In this document: piece by piece, positions 1-9,263 of the stretch
Layout of the letters: each line of letters opens with the position of its first letter
Numbering within the stretch: the stretch's first letter is position 1
Assembly (NCBI GenBank): GCA_023412475.1
Contig: JAEYNR010000065.1
Location: 61,401 to 125,400 of the forward strand
Length of the DNA stretch: 64,000 nucleotides
Reading direction: 5' to 3'
Origin: Fibrobacterota bacterium
Lineage (GTDB): Bacteria > Fibrobacterota > Chitinivibrionia > Chitinivibrionales > Chitinispirillaceae
The notes under the pieces: model-generated
Told to the model about the DNA's origin: nothing
The model's input: the letters and a program-made list of their open reading frames with translations, nothing else
Database searches by the model: none
Program-made: the position numbers and the translations under genes

Positions 1-1
1 G

Positions 2-3000
2 CTGGATACATCCGAATCCGATAAAATTGGCGACCTCTTTATAATGATTCCAGGATATTCTGATTCTGCAATGTTCCTTTTTTCCAATCAGGATGCAGGT
101 AGCAGGATAAATGTTACGAATATACTTGAATCCCCGATTCCGCCTGGAACAGAGATTTTTTTCAAATATAAACGTCTGGATGCAGTTTACGATAAGTACA
201 CAGGCCAGAACAGACCCGGGATTGATCCGGCAGACCGCACAGCTTACCCGGGTACTCCCGACTTTGTCTCCATGGAGTTTGATCGCAGACCCGGCTTTGG
301 TTACCGCTGGGCAGTAGCCGGCAGAGTGGTTGATGCTTCAAACAATCCTACAGATACCATTATCTTCGGTTTTGAAGATATGATCCACTTCTCCGATCCT
401 ACTCAAACCCAGGTTATCTCAGACAGGGATTTTAATGATGTAATCTTCAGAGTAACAGGACTGCAGCTCAATGTGGAACCATTTCCCGATTCTGTGGATC
501 TGATCTTGCCTGACACTGTTACAGCAGGCGATACATTAATCTGTAATGCACATGTCTGGTTTGATTCTTCGGGCCAGAAGATCTTGAAACATGATCTGGA
601 TTCACTCTTAAAATGGGATCTGAAAGGTTATACGATTAACCACGACACCCTGCTTGTAGGATTATCACAAGATACAGTACGTTTTTTACCGGCGACTGCA
701 TTTAAAGATTTCACTATCTGCGTATCACTGATCAACCCTATGTCAAAAGATACTCTAACAAACTGTAAATCAGTCACGGTTTTACCCGGAAAACCAGAGC
801 ATCTATCAATCGAACTCAGGGCAGATACAGCATCTTCTGATTTCAACTTCAATAATACGGCCCAAATTCCCCGGCTCCTTATTCCTTCAAACAAGTTGAC
901 ACAAAGTGTTTTTGCCATTTACAGGGATAAATTCGGAAATTTCTGCGGATTCTCGCAATCTACCGTATGGGATACCACCTCTGATCCCAAAATACCCGGG
1001 CTTACTCCCGGATGTGTATCAGTTTCTAACGGAAATTTATTATTGGGAGAGGGTATCGCAGAAAAGATTGCCAGTGGAAATATTGTGGTTACAGCCGCAG
1101 ATATCTTTTCAGGAGATACTCTCAGAGATTCTATTCTGATAAATGTCCCGGCTGCAGATTACGATTCAATACGAGTAGTAAAATTAACAGACACCGGTTT
1201 TGTCCCCATCTCTTCACTGGAATTATCTACTGACAGTTGTGCAGATCTCTGGTCACAGGGTAGAAGAATGGATACCGAAAATTGGGTGATTATTAAAACC
1301 AGATGGAGTTCGGAAAAATGGAAACTGAATCCTAACTCCGCATATTCCGATTTTGAATTCTGCCCTAATGACACCGGTACCGGTTTTCTGGAAATTCAAT
1401 ATGAGGGTTTTCTCAGATCAAGGTTGCCAGTCAAGGCAACACCTGGTGCACCGGCCAGAGTAAACCTCTACACTGGCTCTACAGTATTACCTGCTGATAC
1501 TTCTGCATCAGCCGGTAAACCCATGAACCTGTCTCTGAGAGTTTTTGATAAGAACAATATCTGGCTAAGAAATGTGAAGGTTGATTCCATTCTCTGGGTT
1601 CTTCAGGATGACAGCTCTGCGGCTTCCGATCCTTCGGCCCTTTTAAACAAAAACCGGGGAGAGGATGTCATATTAAACCCAATAAGAGCATACCGCACTG
1701 TAAAAGTAAAAGCCAGTTATGGTTTGTTCATTGATTCTGCTGATATTGCGATTCTTCCTGGAAGTCCCGCGCAAGTAGTCATTGAATCTCATGCTGATTG
1801 GAAAAGAAGTCTTACCAGCCCTGCACAAATAGATACTATTGAAATACCTGACAATGCCATCAGTGCAACTGTACATGCCATTATCAGAGATTCGATGGGC
1901 AACTATATCGATTCGTTACGCCAGGGCAGTTGGAATGTTATCGATACTATCGCCAAAATTCAGGCAGGGGCACATCCCTCTATCGGTGTTATTACCAAGA
2001 ATCTTCAGGTAAGAAGTGGTGTCACGGCAATCACGGTTACCAGCAGTTCATTTACTGACACTGCGTTTGTTAAACTTCTTCCCTACCATTTCACAGCAGT
2101 CAGGATCACCGATAAAGCCTTTAATCCATTAAACAGCCTTACCATGTCAACAAACCAGGATACGGTTCTTTTCGCACAGGGACTCCGTTCAGATACTGCA
2201 CTCTGGCGGGATGTCGCTGTTAACTGGTTCAAATCCGACACACTGGTTGTCGATCCACAATGCCCCAGCGGAACACCTTCCTACAGCTTCTCTCCGGTTA
2301 AGCCTGGTCAGGGCATCCTTCACATAACATACCCATCAGATGAAAATCTGCGGGATACTATTTCTGTAAATTTTACCCGTGGCGAGCCGGTCAGAGCAGA
2401 GTTTCACCTGCTGACTGCTGCCGATAAACTCATTGCTGGCGACACTATTACCGCCCTTGTCACCATTCTTAATAAAGACGGCTTAGTTCCTGGTGAGTAT
2501 TGTTTCAACCAGAGTCTGCCATCCGGTCAGGTTTACTACTCTGATCTGCTGGGATATGGAGGGCGCTCATTTATACCGGTTATAGCATCAGACAATCATA
2601 AGGCCAATATGAACAAAGCCGGAATCAGAAGCTCCGGGTTAAACCAGTGTTTCCAGGAAGGCAAAGACACAGTAAAAATGGTTTTATACTATGCTCCATT
2701 TGATAGAGACAGCCTTCACATAATTGCGCTTCAATTCGGCAGCATCTCTGCAAACAGCAACCCATTCCGTATCAGACCATCTGCCCTGCATTCGCTTTCT
2801 ATGGCACATACTCACAAATGCTGCACCGATTCTCTTGTTCTGCGTTACCCCGATGAACAGGCACTTATCTATTCCATAGGATATGACAGATTCGGAAACA
2901 TGCGCGGTGGAGAACTCAGTAACTGGCATACCACTGGTACATTACATCAGTGTGATACAACAAAAACAGCTACCAGAATCGTCTACAGCGCCGATTCTTC

Positions 3001-4288
3001 AATCGTGTCCGATGATCAGTCCGGCAGTTTAATTGCTGTTTCTCAGGAGAACCAACTGATTTCAGATACATTGCGGGTAGTAATAATCGGTCCACTGTCA
3101 AAACCTGTAGATGCAATTACCAGAGATATAAATGGAAACGGCATCCTGGACCGGATAGAAATCCGGTTTGACATGCCTGTTTATATAAATAGCAACCAGA
3201 TCCTTTCTCTTTTTTCTATCGAATACAACAGATACAACTTCAATATTGACAGCATGGTCATTTCATCAGACAGTATCAGCCTTACTCTGTATCTGAATGA
3301 AGCTACCGATAATAAGACTTTGCAGACAAACTGGACACCGTTAATAACATTCGACAATTTCAATTTCGCTCTGGGAGGAACTGTTGATTTTTTTGAAATA
3401 GAACCTCGTGACGGAGCTGGTCCTGTTATTAAATCGGTGGTCAAAGAGATCCAGAATGGTGACCGCAAAAGTGACTTAGTTACTGTGACTTTCAGCGAAG
3501 AGGTAAGAGGTCCCCAGGGAAGCCAGTTTTCGCATCTGAAGATGCCCGAAGAAGTTTTCAGGGTATTTTTAAATTCCACGGGTACTGCTCTAACCCAAAT
3601 ACAGTTTTTAAAGGGCATTAAAAACTTCAATGTTCCAATCCATCCGGATTCTGTCGCTTTTAACACAACTAATGGAAATGACCTGACAGAACGTTACTAC
3701 TTCGATATCAGAACTGATAATAATGCATATTTGTTCGAGGACCTCTCAGGAAATACACCCTCTGTATACAACCGCAAAGTTCAGGTGCAGGTGCGTGGCA
3801 ATGTAAAGACAGAACTGGTGGTTGCACCTAATCCTTCAAGACCCTCGCTGATTCACGAAAGGCCCGGGGAATTTCATCTCAGACATAATCCAAACGCTAT
3901 CAACTGGATATCTAAAGATAAGTCTGGTGTGGCTATAATCTTTCAGATCCAACTCAACGATCTTAAAACTCCGGTAATCGGAGGACAACTGGTGATTCTG
4001 GATATGATGGGCAATAAGGTTATTGCAGATCCTGAAACCGACTACAAATGGCTGAATCTGTTTACTAAAGATGCAGTTGTCTCAAACCAGAAACACAGCA
4101 ATATTATACCAGGCAACTGGGATGCAAACGGTGCAATTCATGAATTTGTTGTCTACTGGAATGGGTTCACAAAGGATGGTAAAAAGGCTGCACCCGGTGT
4201 TTATCGGGCAATACTCAAGCTTTTTACAAAATCAGGAAAAGAAGACAAAGTAACTACGTATGTAGGAAAAATAGGAATAAGACCATGA
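2..4288 (+). CDS. Large exported multidomain protein with DUF4114 domain, 5' end outside window
   Basis: The reading frame is open to the first base of the window (codons from position 2; first ATG at 44), so the N-terminus is missing. The visible N-terminal part, to about residue 150, matches the DUF4114 pattern, with an FGFED motif followed by DRDFNDVIF. After it come at least three related Ig-like/invasin-type modules; compare the segments encoded near 0.8-1.1, 1.75-2.1 and 2.8-3.1 kb, each with an 'RDxxGN' core. The last ~120 residues look like a FlgD-Ig/sorting-type beta-sandwich (GVYRAILKLFTKSGK). A secreted or surface adhesin-like structural protein is inferred. The stop overlaps the next ATG by 4 bp (ATGA), so the genes are co-translated. 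Confidence 0.8.
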   Translation: MDTSESDKIGDLFIMIPGYSDSAMFLFSNQDAGSRINVTNILESPIPPGTEIFFKYKRLDAVYDKYTGQNRPGIDPADRTAYPGTPDFVSMEFDRRPGFGYRWAVAGRVVDASNNPTDTIIFGFEDMIHFSDPTQTQVISDRDFNDVIFRVTGLQLNVEPFPDSVDLILPDTVTAGDTLICNAHVWFDSSGQKILKHDLDSLLKWDLKGYTINHDTLLVGLSQDTVRFLPATAFKDFTICVSLINPMSKDTLTNCKSVTVLPGKPEHLSIELRADTASSDFNFNNTAQIPRLLIPSNKLTQSVFAIYRDKFGNFCGFSQSTVWDTTSDPKIPGLTPGCVSVSNGNLLLGEGIAEKIASGNIVVTAADIFSGDTLRDSILINVPAADYDSIRVVKLTDTGFVPISSLELSTDSCADLWSQGRRMDTENWVIIKTRWSSEKWKLNPNSAYSDFEFCPNDTGTGFLEIQYEGFLRSRLPVKATPGAPARVNLYTGSTVLPADTSASAGKPMNLSLRVFDKNNIWLRNVKVDSILWVLQDDSSAASDPSALLNKNRGEDVILNPIRAYRTVKVKASYGLFIDSADIAILPGSPAQVVIESHADWKRSLTSPAQIDTIEIPDNAISATVHAIIRDSMGNYIDSLRQGSWNVIDTIAKIQAGAHPSIGVITKNLQVRSGVTAITVTSSSFTDTAFVKLLPYHFTAVRITDKAFNPLNSLTMSTNQDTVLFAQGLRSDTALWRDVAVNWFKSDTLVVDPQCPSGTPSYSFSPVKPGQGILHITYPSDENLRDTISVNFTRGEPVRAEFHLLTAADKLIAGDTITALVTILNKDGLVPGEYCFNQSLPSGQVYYSDLLGYGGRSFIPVIASDNHKANMNKAGIRSSGLNQCFQEGKDTVKMVLYYAPFDRDSLHIIALQFGSISANSNPFRIRPSALHSLSMAHTHKCCTDSLVLRYPDEQALIYSIGYDRFGNMRGGELSNWHTTGTLHQCDTTKTATRIVYSADSSIVSDDQSGSLIAVSQENQLISDTLRVVIIGPLSKPVDAITRDINGNGILDRIEIRFDMPVYINSNQILSLFSIEYNRYNFNIDSMVISSDSISLTLYLNEATDNKTLQTNWTPLITFDNFNFALGGTVDFFEIEPRDGAGPVIKSVVKEIQNGDRKSDLVTVTFSEEVRGPQGSQFSHLKMPEEVFRVFLNSTGTALTQIQFLKGIKNFNVPIHPDSVAFNTTNGNDLTERYYFDIRTDNNAYLFEDLSGNTPSVYNRKVQVQVRGNVKTELVVAPNPSRPSLIHERPGEFHLRHNPNAINWISKDKSGVAIIFQIQLNDLKTPVIGGQLVILDMMGNKVIADPETDYKWLNLFTKDAVVSNQKHSNIIPGNWDANGAIHEFVVYWNGFTKDGKKAAPGVYRAILKLFTKSGKEDKVTTYVGKIGIRP

Positions 4289-6672
4289 AAGCAGGACTGA
4301 TAGGTTTAATCTTTTGCAAGACATTATTGTGTGCCACTATTGCTAATCCTTTCAAGATCAGTGAAGCAGTGTTTGATCAGACAAATCTTACTTTTAAGAT
4401 CTCCTGGTGCATTGATTCTACTGCCCTTAAAAATGGAATCTCAGGCGGAATCACCACCAGTTATCATCAATCAGTGCGCCCGGAGACCTACTTCCTGCCC
4501 ACAAAGCTATGTGGAGATACGGTTCTTAACATCTACGACTTGAAATTCGATACCACATACAACATTGAGTTCTGGGCTAAGCACCAGGAAAACCTGCTGC
4601 AACCAGACAGTCTCTCCTCCAAAAAAATATACGTATACTCCCTGATAAAACAGCCGGTTTCGTTTTTTCACCCTGCAAAATCAACAGACACAGTGAAGGC
4701 GCTTAACGGGAAAGTAATACTGTGGAAAGATCAGGACTACATGCAGGGGATTCCTCCTCATGAAGATACGGTGTACTATTACCGGCCCGATGCCAGCATG
4801 ATGAACGGTTTTGTACAGGTAGGAACCGGTATCAGATTTGTCGCCCCGGAACCATCTCTTCCCTTTTTCATTGCTCTTTCCATCGACAGCATCCCAGCTT
4901 ACTGTAAAGCTGAACGGGTACTTATTTACCGTGACTCCCTTGGCGTTTTCATCCCTGAACGCAACTGCCAAACCGACATTTCAGGTAAATATGTTTTCAT
5001 GAAAACCGACAGAACGAAATTTCCCCTTGTAGTTATGGTTGATACAGTTGCACCCACACATAAACTGGTTTCAAATTTCCAGTCTTTCATAGATTCTACT
5101 CAGTTAAACGATACAGTCGAGATCAGTGATAACACTGCAAACGTTTTCTGGTCATTTTACAGTATGCCAGGAGCTGAACTTCCATCAAAACCGCTCCGTT
5201 CTGGAATAATTCAAGGTACCTCTTCAAAGATTGCCTGCAGAATATCATCCAGTGGAGCACAGGCAAATGGAATCAGGGCATTGCTTATAGTATCTGATGG
5301 CAGTTTCACTGATACCATTAACCTTTCCAAATCAGGCATTCGACCCAATTCCGATCCATTTACCACTGAATCAAAAATGATCATGCCGCTTTTAACCACT
5401 GCGATTCTTGACAATCCTAACGCATCCGCCTGTTTAAGCTCCCTATTTGGAAATCAGAAAACATACGAAAAATCAGAATTCAGGATATTCCGCTGGGCTA
5501 AAGAACCCAACCAGCCAACCCAGAGCAACCGGTGGGTCGAATATGAGCCGAAATACGAGAGTCTCTTTCAGATTAAACCTGGAGCTCTTTTCTGGCTTAT
5601 TTCTGACAAATCTCAAATAATCGATCTTGGCAGAGGAACTACAATTCCCCTTGATAAGCCCTGTGAATTTGTTCTTCCACCAAAAAACTGGACCGATTTT
5701 GCTAATCCCTATGGTTTTGATATACGATTATCGGATGTTTTCGGTTCATCATCAGCCGATGCCAGAAGTGTGCATATTTATTCCTGGCAAGCGCAAATGG
5801 CACAGAAGACCTACACAGCATCTCTTATGTATAGCGCAGCGATGTCTGATAATTCCCGGGATACCATAAAGGCGCAAAGGCATGGCTACACTGTTTACAA
5901 TCCATTCGACACAGCAATTACGCTCAGGTTCCCACCCTACCCTTACGGATTTTTCGGCAATAGCCTGTCAAAAACTAAACATAGTGGCTTCAGTATCAAA
6001 GTAGCACTTCGATCTGGAAAAGACACTCTTGGCTCAGTATACTGCTGTGGTCACACATTCAGTCACGACACTTTAGAGTGTCCACCTCCTCCCTCCTTTA
6101 ACGATAATAAAATATCCATAGAAAAAGGAAACCGCCATTTTGGCATCATCTCTTATCCGCTCTTCAATTCCACAGTATCTTCTTATGAAATCAATCTCAG
6201 CAGTGATGGAAATGGCTCGCCACTTTCTCTATCTGCAGATTTTACAGGCGACCACAATTCTGACAGAAAAATGATGTTCGTATGTGATGATCAGACAGTA
6301 ATATCTGGCAGCAATGCACAAATAGATGTTCTTAAAAACCGGAAGATCACGATTCATATCGGAAGATCATCTGATATTGATAATTTGAAAAAACTGGCAG
6401 TGACTACCCAGGTTTTAAAGCCGTCAATCAGCCACTTTTACAAAAACAAGATATTGAATCTGAAAATGAAGAATGTTTATCAGTGTCAATATGTTATGGA
6501 ATTGTATGATTTGCAGGGAAAAATGATATTCCGTAAAAGATATAGTCCGGGCAGAATTAATGACAATTATCTGATACCGGTTACTGCGTCAGGTACATAT
6601 CTGTTGAGAATCAATTTTGTTTCAGACAAATTCAGCAATCACTCCATTATTCAACATGTTTCTTGCATGTAA
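4285..6672 (+). CDS. Exported protein with C-terminal T9SS-like sorting domain
   Basis: Encodes 795 residues, translationally coupled to the upstream DUF4114 gene by ATGA. The N-terminus (MKAGLIGLIFCKTLLCATIA) is a signal peptide. I recognise no catalytic motif in the central ~650 residues, which look beta-rich with many 'DT' and 'SGTY' turns. The last ~80 residues follow the pattern of type IX secretion C-terminal domains: a 'MELYDLQGKMIF' strand, then 'GTYLLRINF'. A cell-surface or secreted partner of the preceding protein is inferred; the actual function is unknown. Confidence 0.75.
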   Translation: MKAGLIGLIFCKTLLCATIANPFKISEAVFDQTNLTFKISWCIDSTALKNGISGGITTSYHQSVRPETYFLPTKLCGDTVLNIYDLKFDTTYNIEFWAKHQENLLQPDSLSSKKIYVYSLIKQPVSFFHPAKSTDTVKALNGKVILWKDQDYMQGIPPHEDTVYYYRPDASMMNGFVQVGTGIRFVAPEPSLPFFIALSIDSIPAYCKAERVLIYRDSLGVFIPERNCQTDISGKYVFMKTDRTKFPLVVMVDTVAPTHKLVSNFQSFIDSTQLNDTVEISDNTANVFWSFYSMPGAELPSKPLRSGIIQGTSSKIACRISSSGAQANGIRALLIVSDGSFTDTINLSKSGIRPNSDPFTTESKMIMPLLTTAILDNPNASACLSSLFGNQKTYEKSEFRIFRWAKEPNQPTQSNRWVEYEPKYESLFQIKPGALFWLISDKSQIIDLGRGTTIPLDKPCEFVLPPKNWTDFANPYGFDIRLSDVFGSSSADARSVHIYSWQAQMAQKTYTASLMYSAAMSDNSRDTIKAQRHGYTVYNPFDTAITLRFPPYPYGFFGNSLSKTKHSGFSIKVALRSGKDTLGSVYCCGHTFSHDTLECPPPPSFNDNKISIEKGNRHFGIISYPLFNSTVSSYEINLSSDGNGSPLSLSADFTGDHNSDRKMMFVCDDQTVISGSNAQIDVLKNRKITIHIGRSSDIDNLKKLAVTTQVLKPSISHFYKNKILNLKMKNVYQCQYVMELYDLQGKMIFRKRYSPGRINDNYLIPVTASGTYLLRINFVSDKFSNHSIIQHVSCM

Positions 6673-6686
6673 CAGGATAAGTAATC

Positions 6687-7370
6687 ATGAAAAAAGGTAA
6701 ATTAATTCAAATAATTCTATGGATGTTTCTGGTTCACTTTTGCACTAATGCTCAGGATGAAGCTCCTGTGGTGGTTGCGGATTCAAATCTACAGTTGCTT
6801 TATTTTATACCCGAGATAATAGACGATAAAGGTGATTCAACACTGTTCTTTAATTTTTTCTTCACCCGGAAATGTCAGAACTACTTTTATACAATTGATA
6901 AGAATGACAAATCGATAGTCGTTTCTTTTTTGAATGCTAAGCTGGCCGGGTCAATTGCTGAAGATACAGTTTTACAGATTGATAAGGGTCCGGTAATCTC
7001 ATTGCAGCTAAAACAGCATATAGAAGATAAAAACAAGGAAGTCAAAGGTCTTACTCCGGAATACTACTATGTTACAGATGCAATATTGAAGTGCAGCAGA
7101 ATTCCATTAAGTGAAAACGTTTTAAAATTTACAGAAAAAGATGAAATTGTTTCGCTGTCTTTACCCTGGCCAGGTGCAAAGAATGAACGTTATGCTCTAT
7201 ATAGCATCCCACCAAAAAAGAAACGTAAGGGGCTGATAGCAGCTCTGACTGGAATAGGTGCTGCTGGATTAGCCGGAGGAACAGTGCTTTTATTCACCTA
7301 TTTATCCGATAAGGAAGATCCGGATGCACCGCTTCAGGTGAATTTGCCAGTACATCCGGCACTGCAGTGA
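6687..7370 (+). CDS. Small exported protein with C-terminal membrane anchor
   Basis: Encodes 227 residues starting 14 bp after the previous stop, with AGGATAAGTAATC before the ATG, so it is the third gene of the operon. A signal peptide (residues 1-22, ending CTNAQ) is followed by a beta-rich domain with alternating hydrophobic strands, vaguely AMIN-like. A glycine/alanine-rich transmembrane helix lies near residues 178-202 after a KKKRK stop-transfer cluster, and the tail is short and Pro-rich. The family is not recognised. The context suggests a periplasmic or inner-membrane helper for the two large exported proteins. Confidence 0.7.
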   Translation: MKKGKLIQIILWMFLVHFCTNAQDEAPVVVADSNLQLLYFIPEIIDDKGDSTLFFNFFFTRKCQNYFYTIDKNDKSIVVSFLNAKLAGSIAEDTVLQIDKGPVISLQLKQHIEDKNKEVKGLTPEYYYVTDAILKCSRIPLSENVLKFTEKDEIVSLSLPWPGAKNERYALYSIPPKKKRKGLIAALTGIGAAGLAGGTVLLFTYLSDKEDPDAPLQVNLPVHPALQ

Positions 7371-7631
7371 GATTTCAGATATGTAACTACGCAGGTATCT
7401 GAGTAGCGAAAAAAGAACATCATAATATCAAACCGGAAAAAACAGGAACTAATATCAAAACAACAACAACGGTGGGGGTATGAAAGGTTACCGAGCGCGG
7501 GCGATTTCCCAGTTACACCAGAGTTGATGCCGGTCTATAACCCGCTTAAATAACTTACTGTACCGGCAATTTTTTATATCGCGTTTAAGCTGCTGCACAT
7601 TTTTCTTTATTCAATTCTATTCACTTTCAAA

Positions 7632-8168
7632 TCATTTGTCCGATTTTAATTTACTATATATTTCCAGGTCTGTATAAAAACCATCTTTAAGTAATTCTCC
7701 CTGACGCTCAATCCCTTCAAACCTGAATCCTGATTTTTTAGGAATGTTTTTACTTGGCATATTTTCAACTGCACATTTTATTTGTATTCTATTTATTCCC
7801 AGTTTATTGAATGCAAAATCACAAAGTTTATCAACTGATTTTGTTACAATCCCTTGTTTTTGATATTTTTCAGAAAGCCAATATCCAATTTCTGTCTTTT
7901 TATTAAGCTTGTCAGTGTCTTTAAAGCCGATTAATCCAGCATTTTTTTTACATTTTATAATTACGAAAACATATTCAAATCTGTCTTCAGTAGCATTAAC
8001 TACAGAATCTACATATTTTTCAGTATCAGATAATTCTTTGGTAGATGCTACAAAAGGCAACCATTTCCCTAAATACTCTCTTTGATTGTCAATCATTTTA
8101 AAAATATCTATTGAATCCGACTGCTCTAATTGTTTTAATTCTATCTCATTATCGACTTTAATTATCAT
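7632..8168 (-). CDS. GNAT N-acetyltransferase, RimJ/RimL type
   Basis: Encodes 178 residues when started at ATG 8168, where AGAGACC lies just upstream. An in-frame ATG 12 codons earlier has no ribosome site. The fold is clear: an N-terminal 'IELKQLEQSDSIDIFKMID' strand-helix, a central GLIGFKD strand, the EIGYWLSEKYQKQGI acetyl-CoA loop (variant of QxxGxG/A), and 'LGINRIQIKCAVENMPSKNIPKKSGFRFEG'. The closest known group is ribosomal-protein-serine acetyltransferases, but such proteins often act on other substrates. The gene is strikingly AT-rich and isolated on the opposite strand from its neighbours, which fits horizontal acquisition. Confidence 0.85.
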   Translation of the reverse strand: MIIKVDNEIELKQLEQSDSIDIFKMIDNQREYLGKWLPFVASTKELSDTEKYVDSVVNATEDRFEYVFVIIKCKKNAGLIGFKDTDKLNKKTEIGYWLSEKYQKQGIVTKSVDKLCDFAFNKLGINRIQIKCAVENMPSKNIPKKSGFRFEGIERQGELLKDGFYTDLEIYSKLKSDK

Positions 8169-8676
8169 GTTGGTCTCTTTTTTTGTGTGTTCGTTAAGGG
8201 ACATAGTTGTGTTGCAGCTAACATTCGGCGGTATACGCAGTTACCGCACATTTACTCATTTAAGTGTTGGTTGATAATGACAAGGCTAAAATAGCTAATA
8301 TTATCTTTTTCATTGTGTTAAGTATTTATTTATTTCCATCTATTCACATTTCTTAATTTCTTAAGATGCTTTTATTCTCGTATTTCCTGTTCCGCGCGGG
8401 TCTTTCTTTCCGCTCAGGAAGATATGGCGTACCAATGGGTGGCGGCATAGCCGCAGTGTAACTGCAATGCACTGTACTTAGTGCTTTACAGCTATATTGT
8501 GGCTTAACGTTGTTGTTTGCCCATGTCTGGCTGTGCTCCTGTTTTCCCGCGCGCTCCTGATTCTTTTCAATTCTATTACTTCTATTATAAGGAAATCATA
8601 AAATAATTTCCTGTAATTTATTGTTTTCCGGATGTCTTCGACACAGAAAATGGGATACACTTTCAAGGATTCCATC
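8169..8676. other. Non-coding accessory stretch
   Basis: About 500 bp without a convincing gene between the acetyltransferase and the Cys-rich ORF. It holds integron-core-like heptamers (GTTAGCT near 8218 and GTTAAGC near 8503 on the minus strand) and short hairpins such as GCGGCATAGCCGC near 8443-8456. I cannot delineate a folded attC site or an integrase. It may be the scar of a mobile cassette. Confidence 0.35.
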
Positions 8677-8988
8677 ATGTTCAAAAAGATCGTTTTCTAT
8701 GTAAACGCCCGCCAGGGATGCTGTTCACATCACGGAGGTGTTTGCGGCTGTAGTTGTTGTGACGGTACTCCCTTAATTGCCAAGTGTACACCCTATTATG
8801 ATTGCAGTGACACAAAATCCTATTATTCTTGTAAAAATAACAACCGGAACCAAACTGTTGAACATTTGCAATCGGCATCACCTGACCAGGGATTATCCGA
8901 AACTGTTTACTTTAATACAAAACAAAAAATATCATTGTCCATCGTGCCAGCGGGTAATAAAATGCACACAAAACTGTATTTTGGTTAG
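8677..8988 (+). CDS. Small Cys-rich protein with GCCSHHGGVCGC-type motif
   Basis: Encodes 103 residues from ATG 8677, which has AAGGA seven bases upstream; the longer ORF from 8632 has no such site. Residues 12-41 carry a compact Cys/Gly motif (RQGCCSHHGGVCGC, then CCDGTP, then KCTPYY) with nine cysteines in the first 52 residues. Similar Cys-rich segments follow signal peptides in small secreted bacterial proteins. Here the signal peptide looks short or decayed (MFKKIVFYVNA), so the gene may be a degraded member. The C-terminal half is not recognised. It lies in the same accessory stretch as the GNAT gene. Confidence 0.45.
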   Translation: MFKKIVFYVNARQGCCSHHGGVCGCSCCDGTPLIAKCTPYYDCSDTKSYYSCKNNNRNQTVEHLQSASPDQGLSETVYFNTKQKISLSIVPAGNKMHTKLYFG

Positions 8989-9005
8989 TTTTGAAGTGGC
9001 ACAAG

Positions 9006-9040
9006 AAATCCCCCGCTGGAATGCGCCCCCTAATAAATAG
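9006..9040. repeat. C-rich dispersed repeat, copy 1
   Basis: The sequence AATCCCCCGCTGGAATGCG followed by CCCCCTAATAAATAG is nearly repeated at 19776-19820, where the copy also carries the inverted arm GGGGGGATT. This is a small intergenic repeat of unknown function. Confidence 0.5.
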
Positions 9041-9263
9041 TGTCTTAATCCACTGGTGATAGTAACACGAATACCTATAAAAATGATAATACTTAATAGA
9101 GGGAATACCTACGAAAAAGAAATAACTTAGCAGGGATTTAGTTTCTGATTCGTGTATATTTGTATCAGAGCATTAATTTTTTCGCGTGCTTTCGAGTTAT
9201 TCCTTTGTAGATTAAAAACACACTCATTTTAACTATATTCAGGCACAAGGAGGACTATCTCTT

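Noticed and set aside
3181..3666. 161-residue antisense ORF inside the DUF4114 gene
   Set aside because: No ribosome site or recognisable motif, and it lies opposite a well-supported coding frame.
7376..7401. Hairpin CAGATA...TATCTG after the first operon
   Set aside because: The arms are short and no T run follows, so a terminator is not supported.
7480..8520. Integron attC sites around the GNAT gene
   Set aside because: Only isolated core-like heptamers (GTTAGCT, GTTAAGC). No paired L/R boxes or integrase could be shown.
8620..8640. CGACAC-containing site before the Cys-rich ORF
   Set aside because: Only the hexamer matches; the rest of the element and a sigma-54 promoter are missing.
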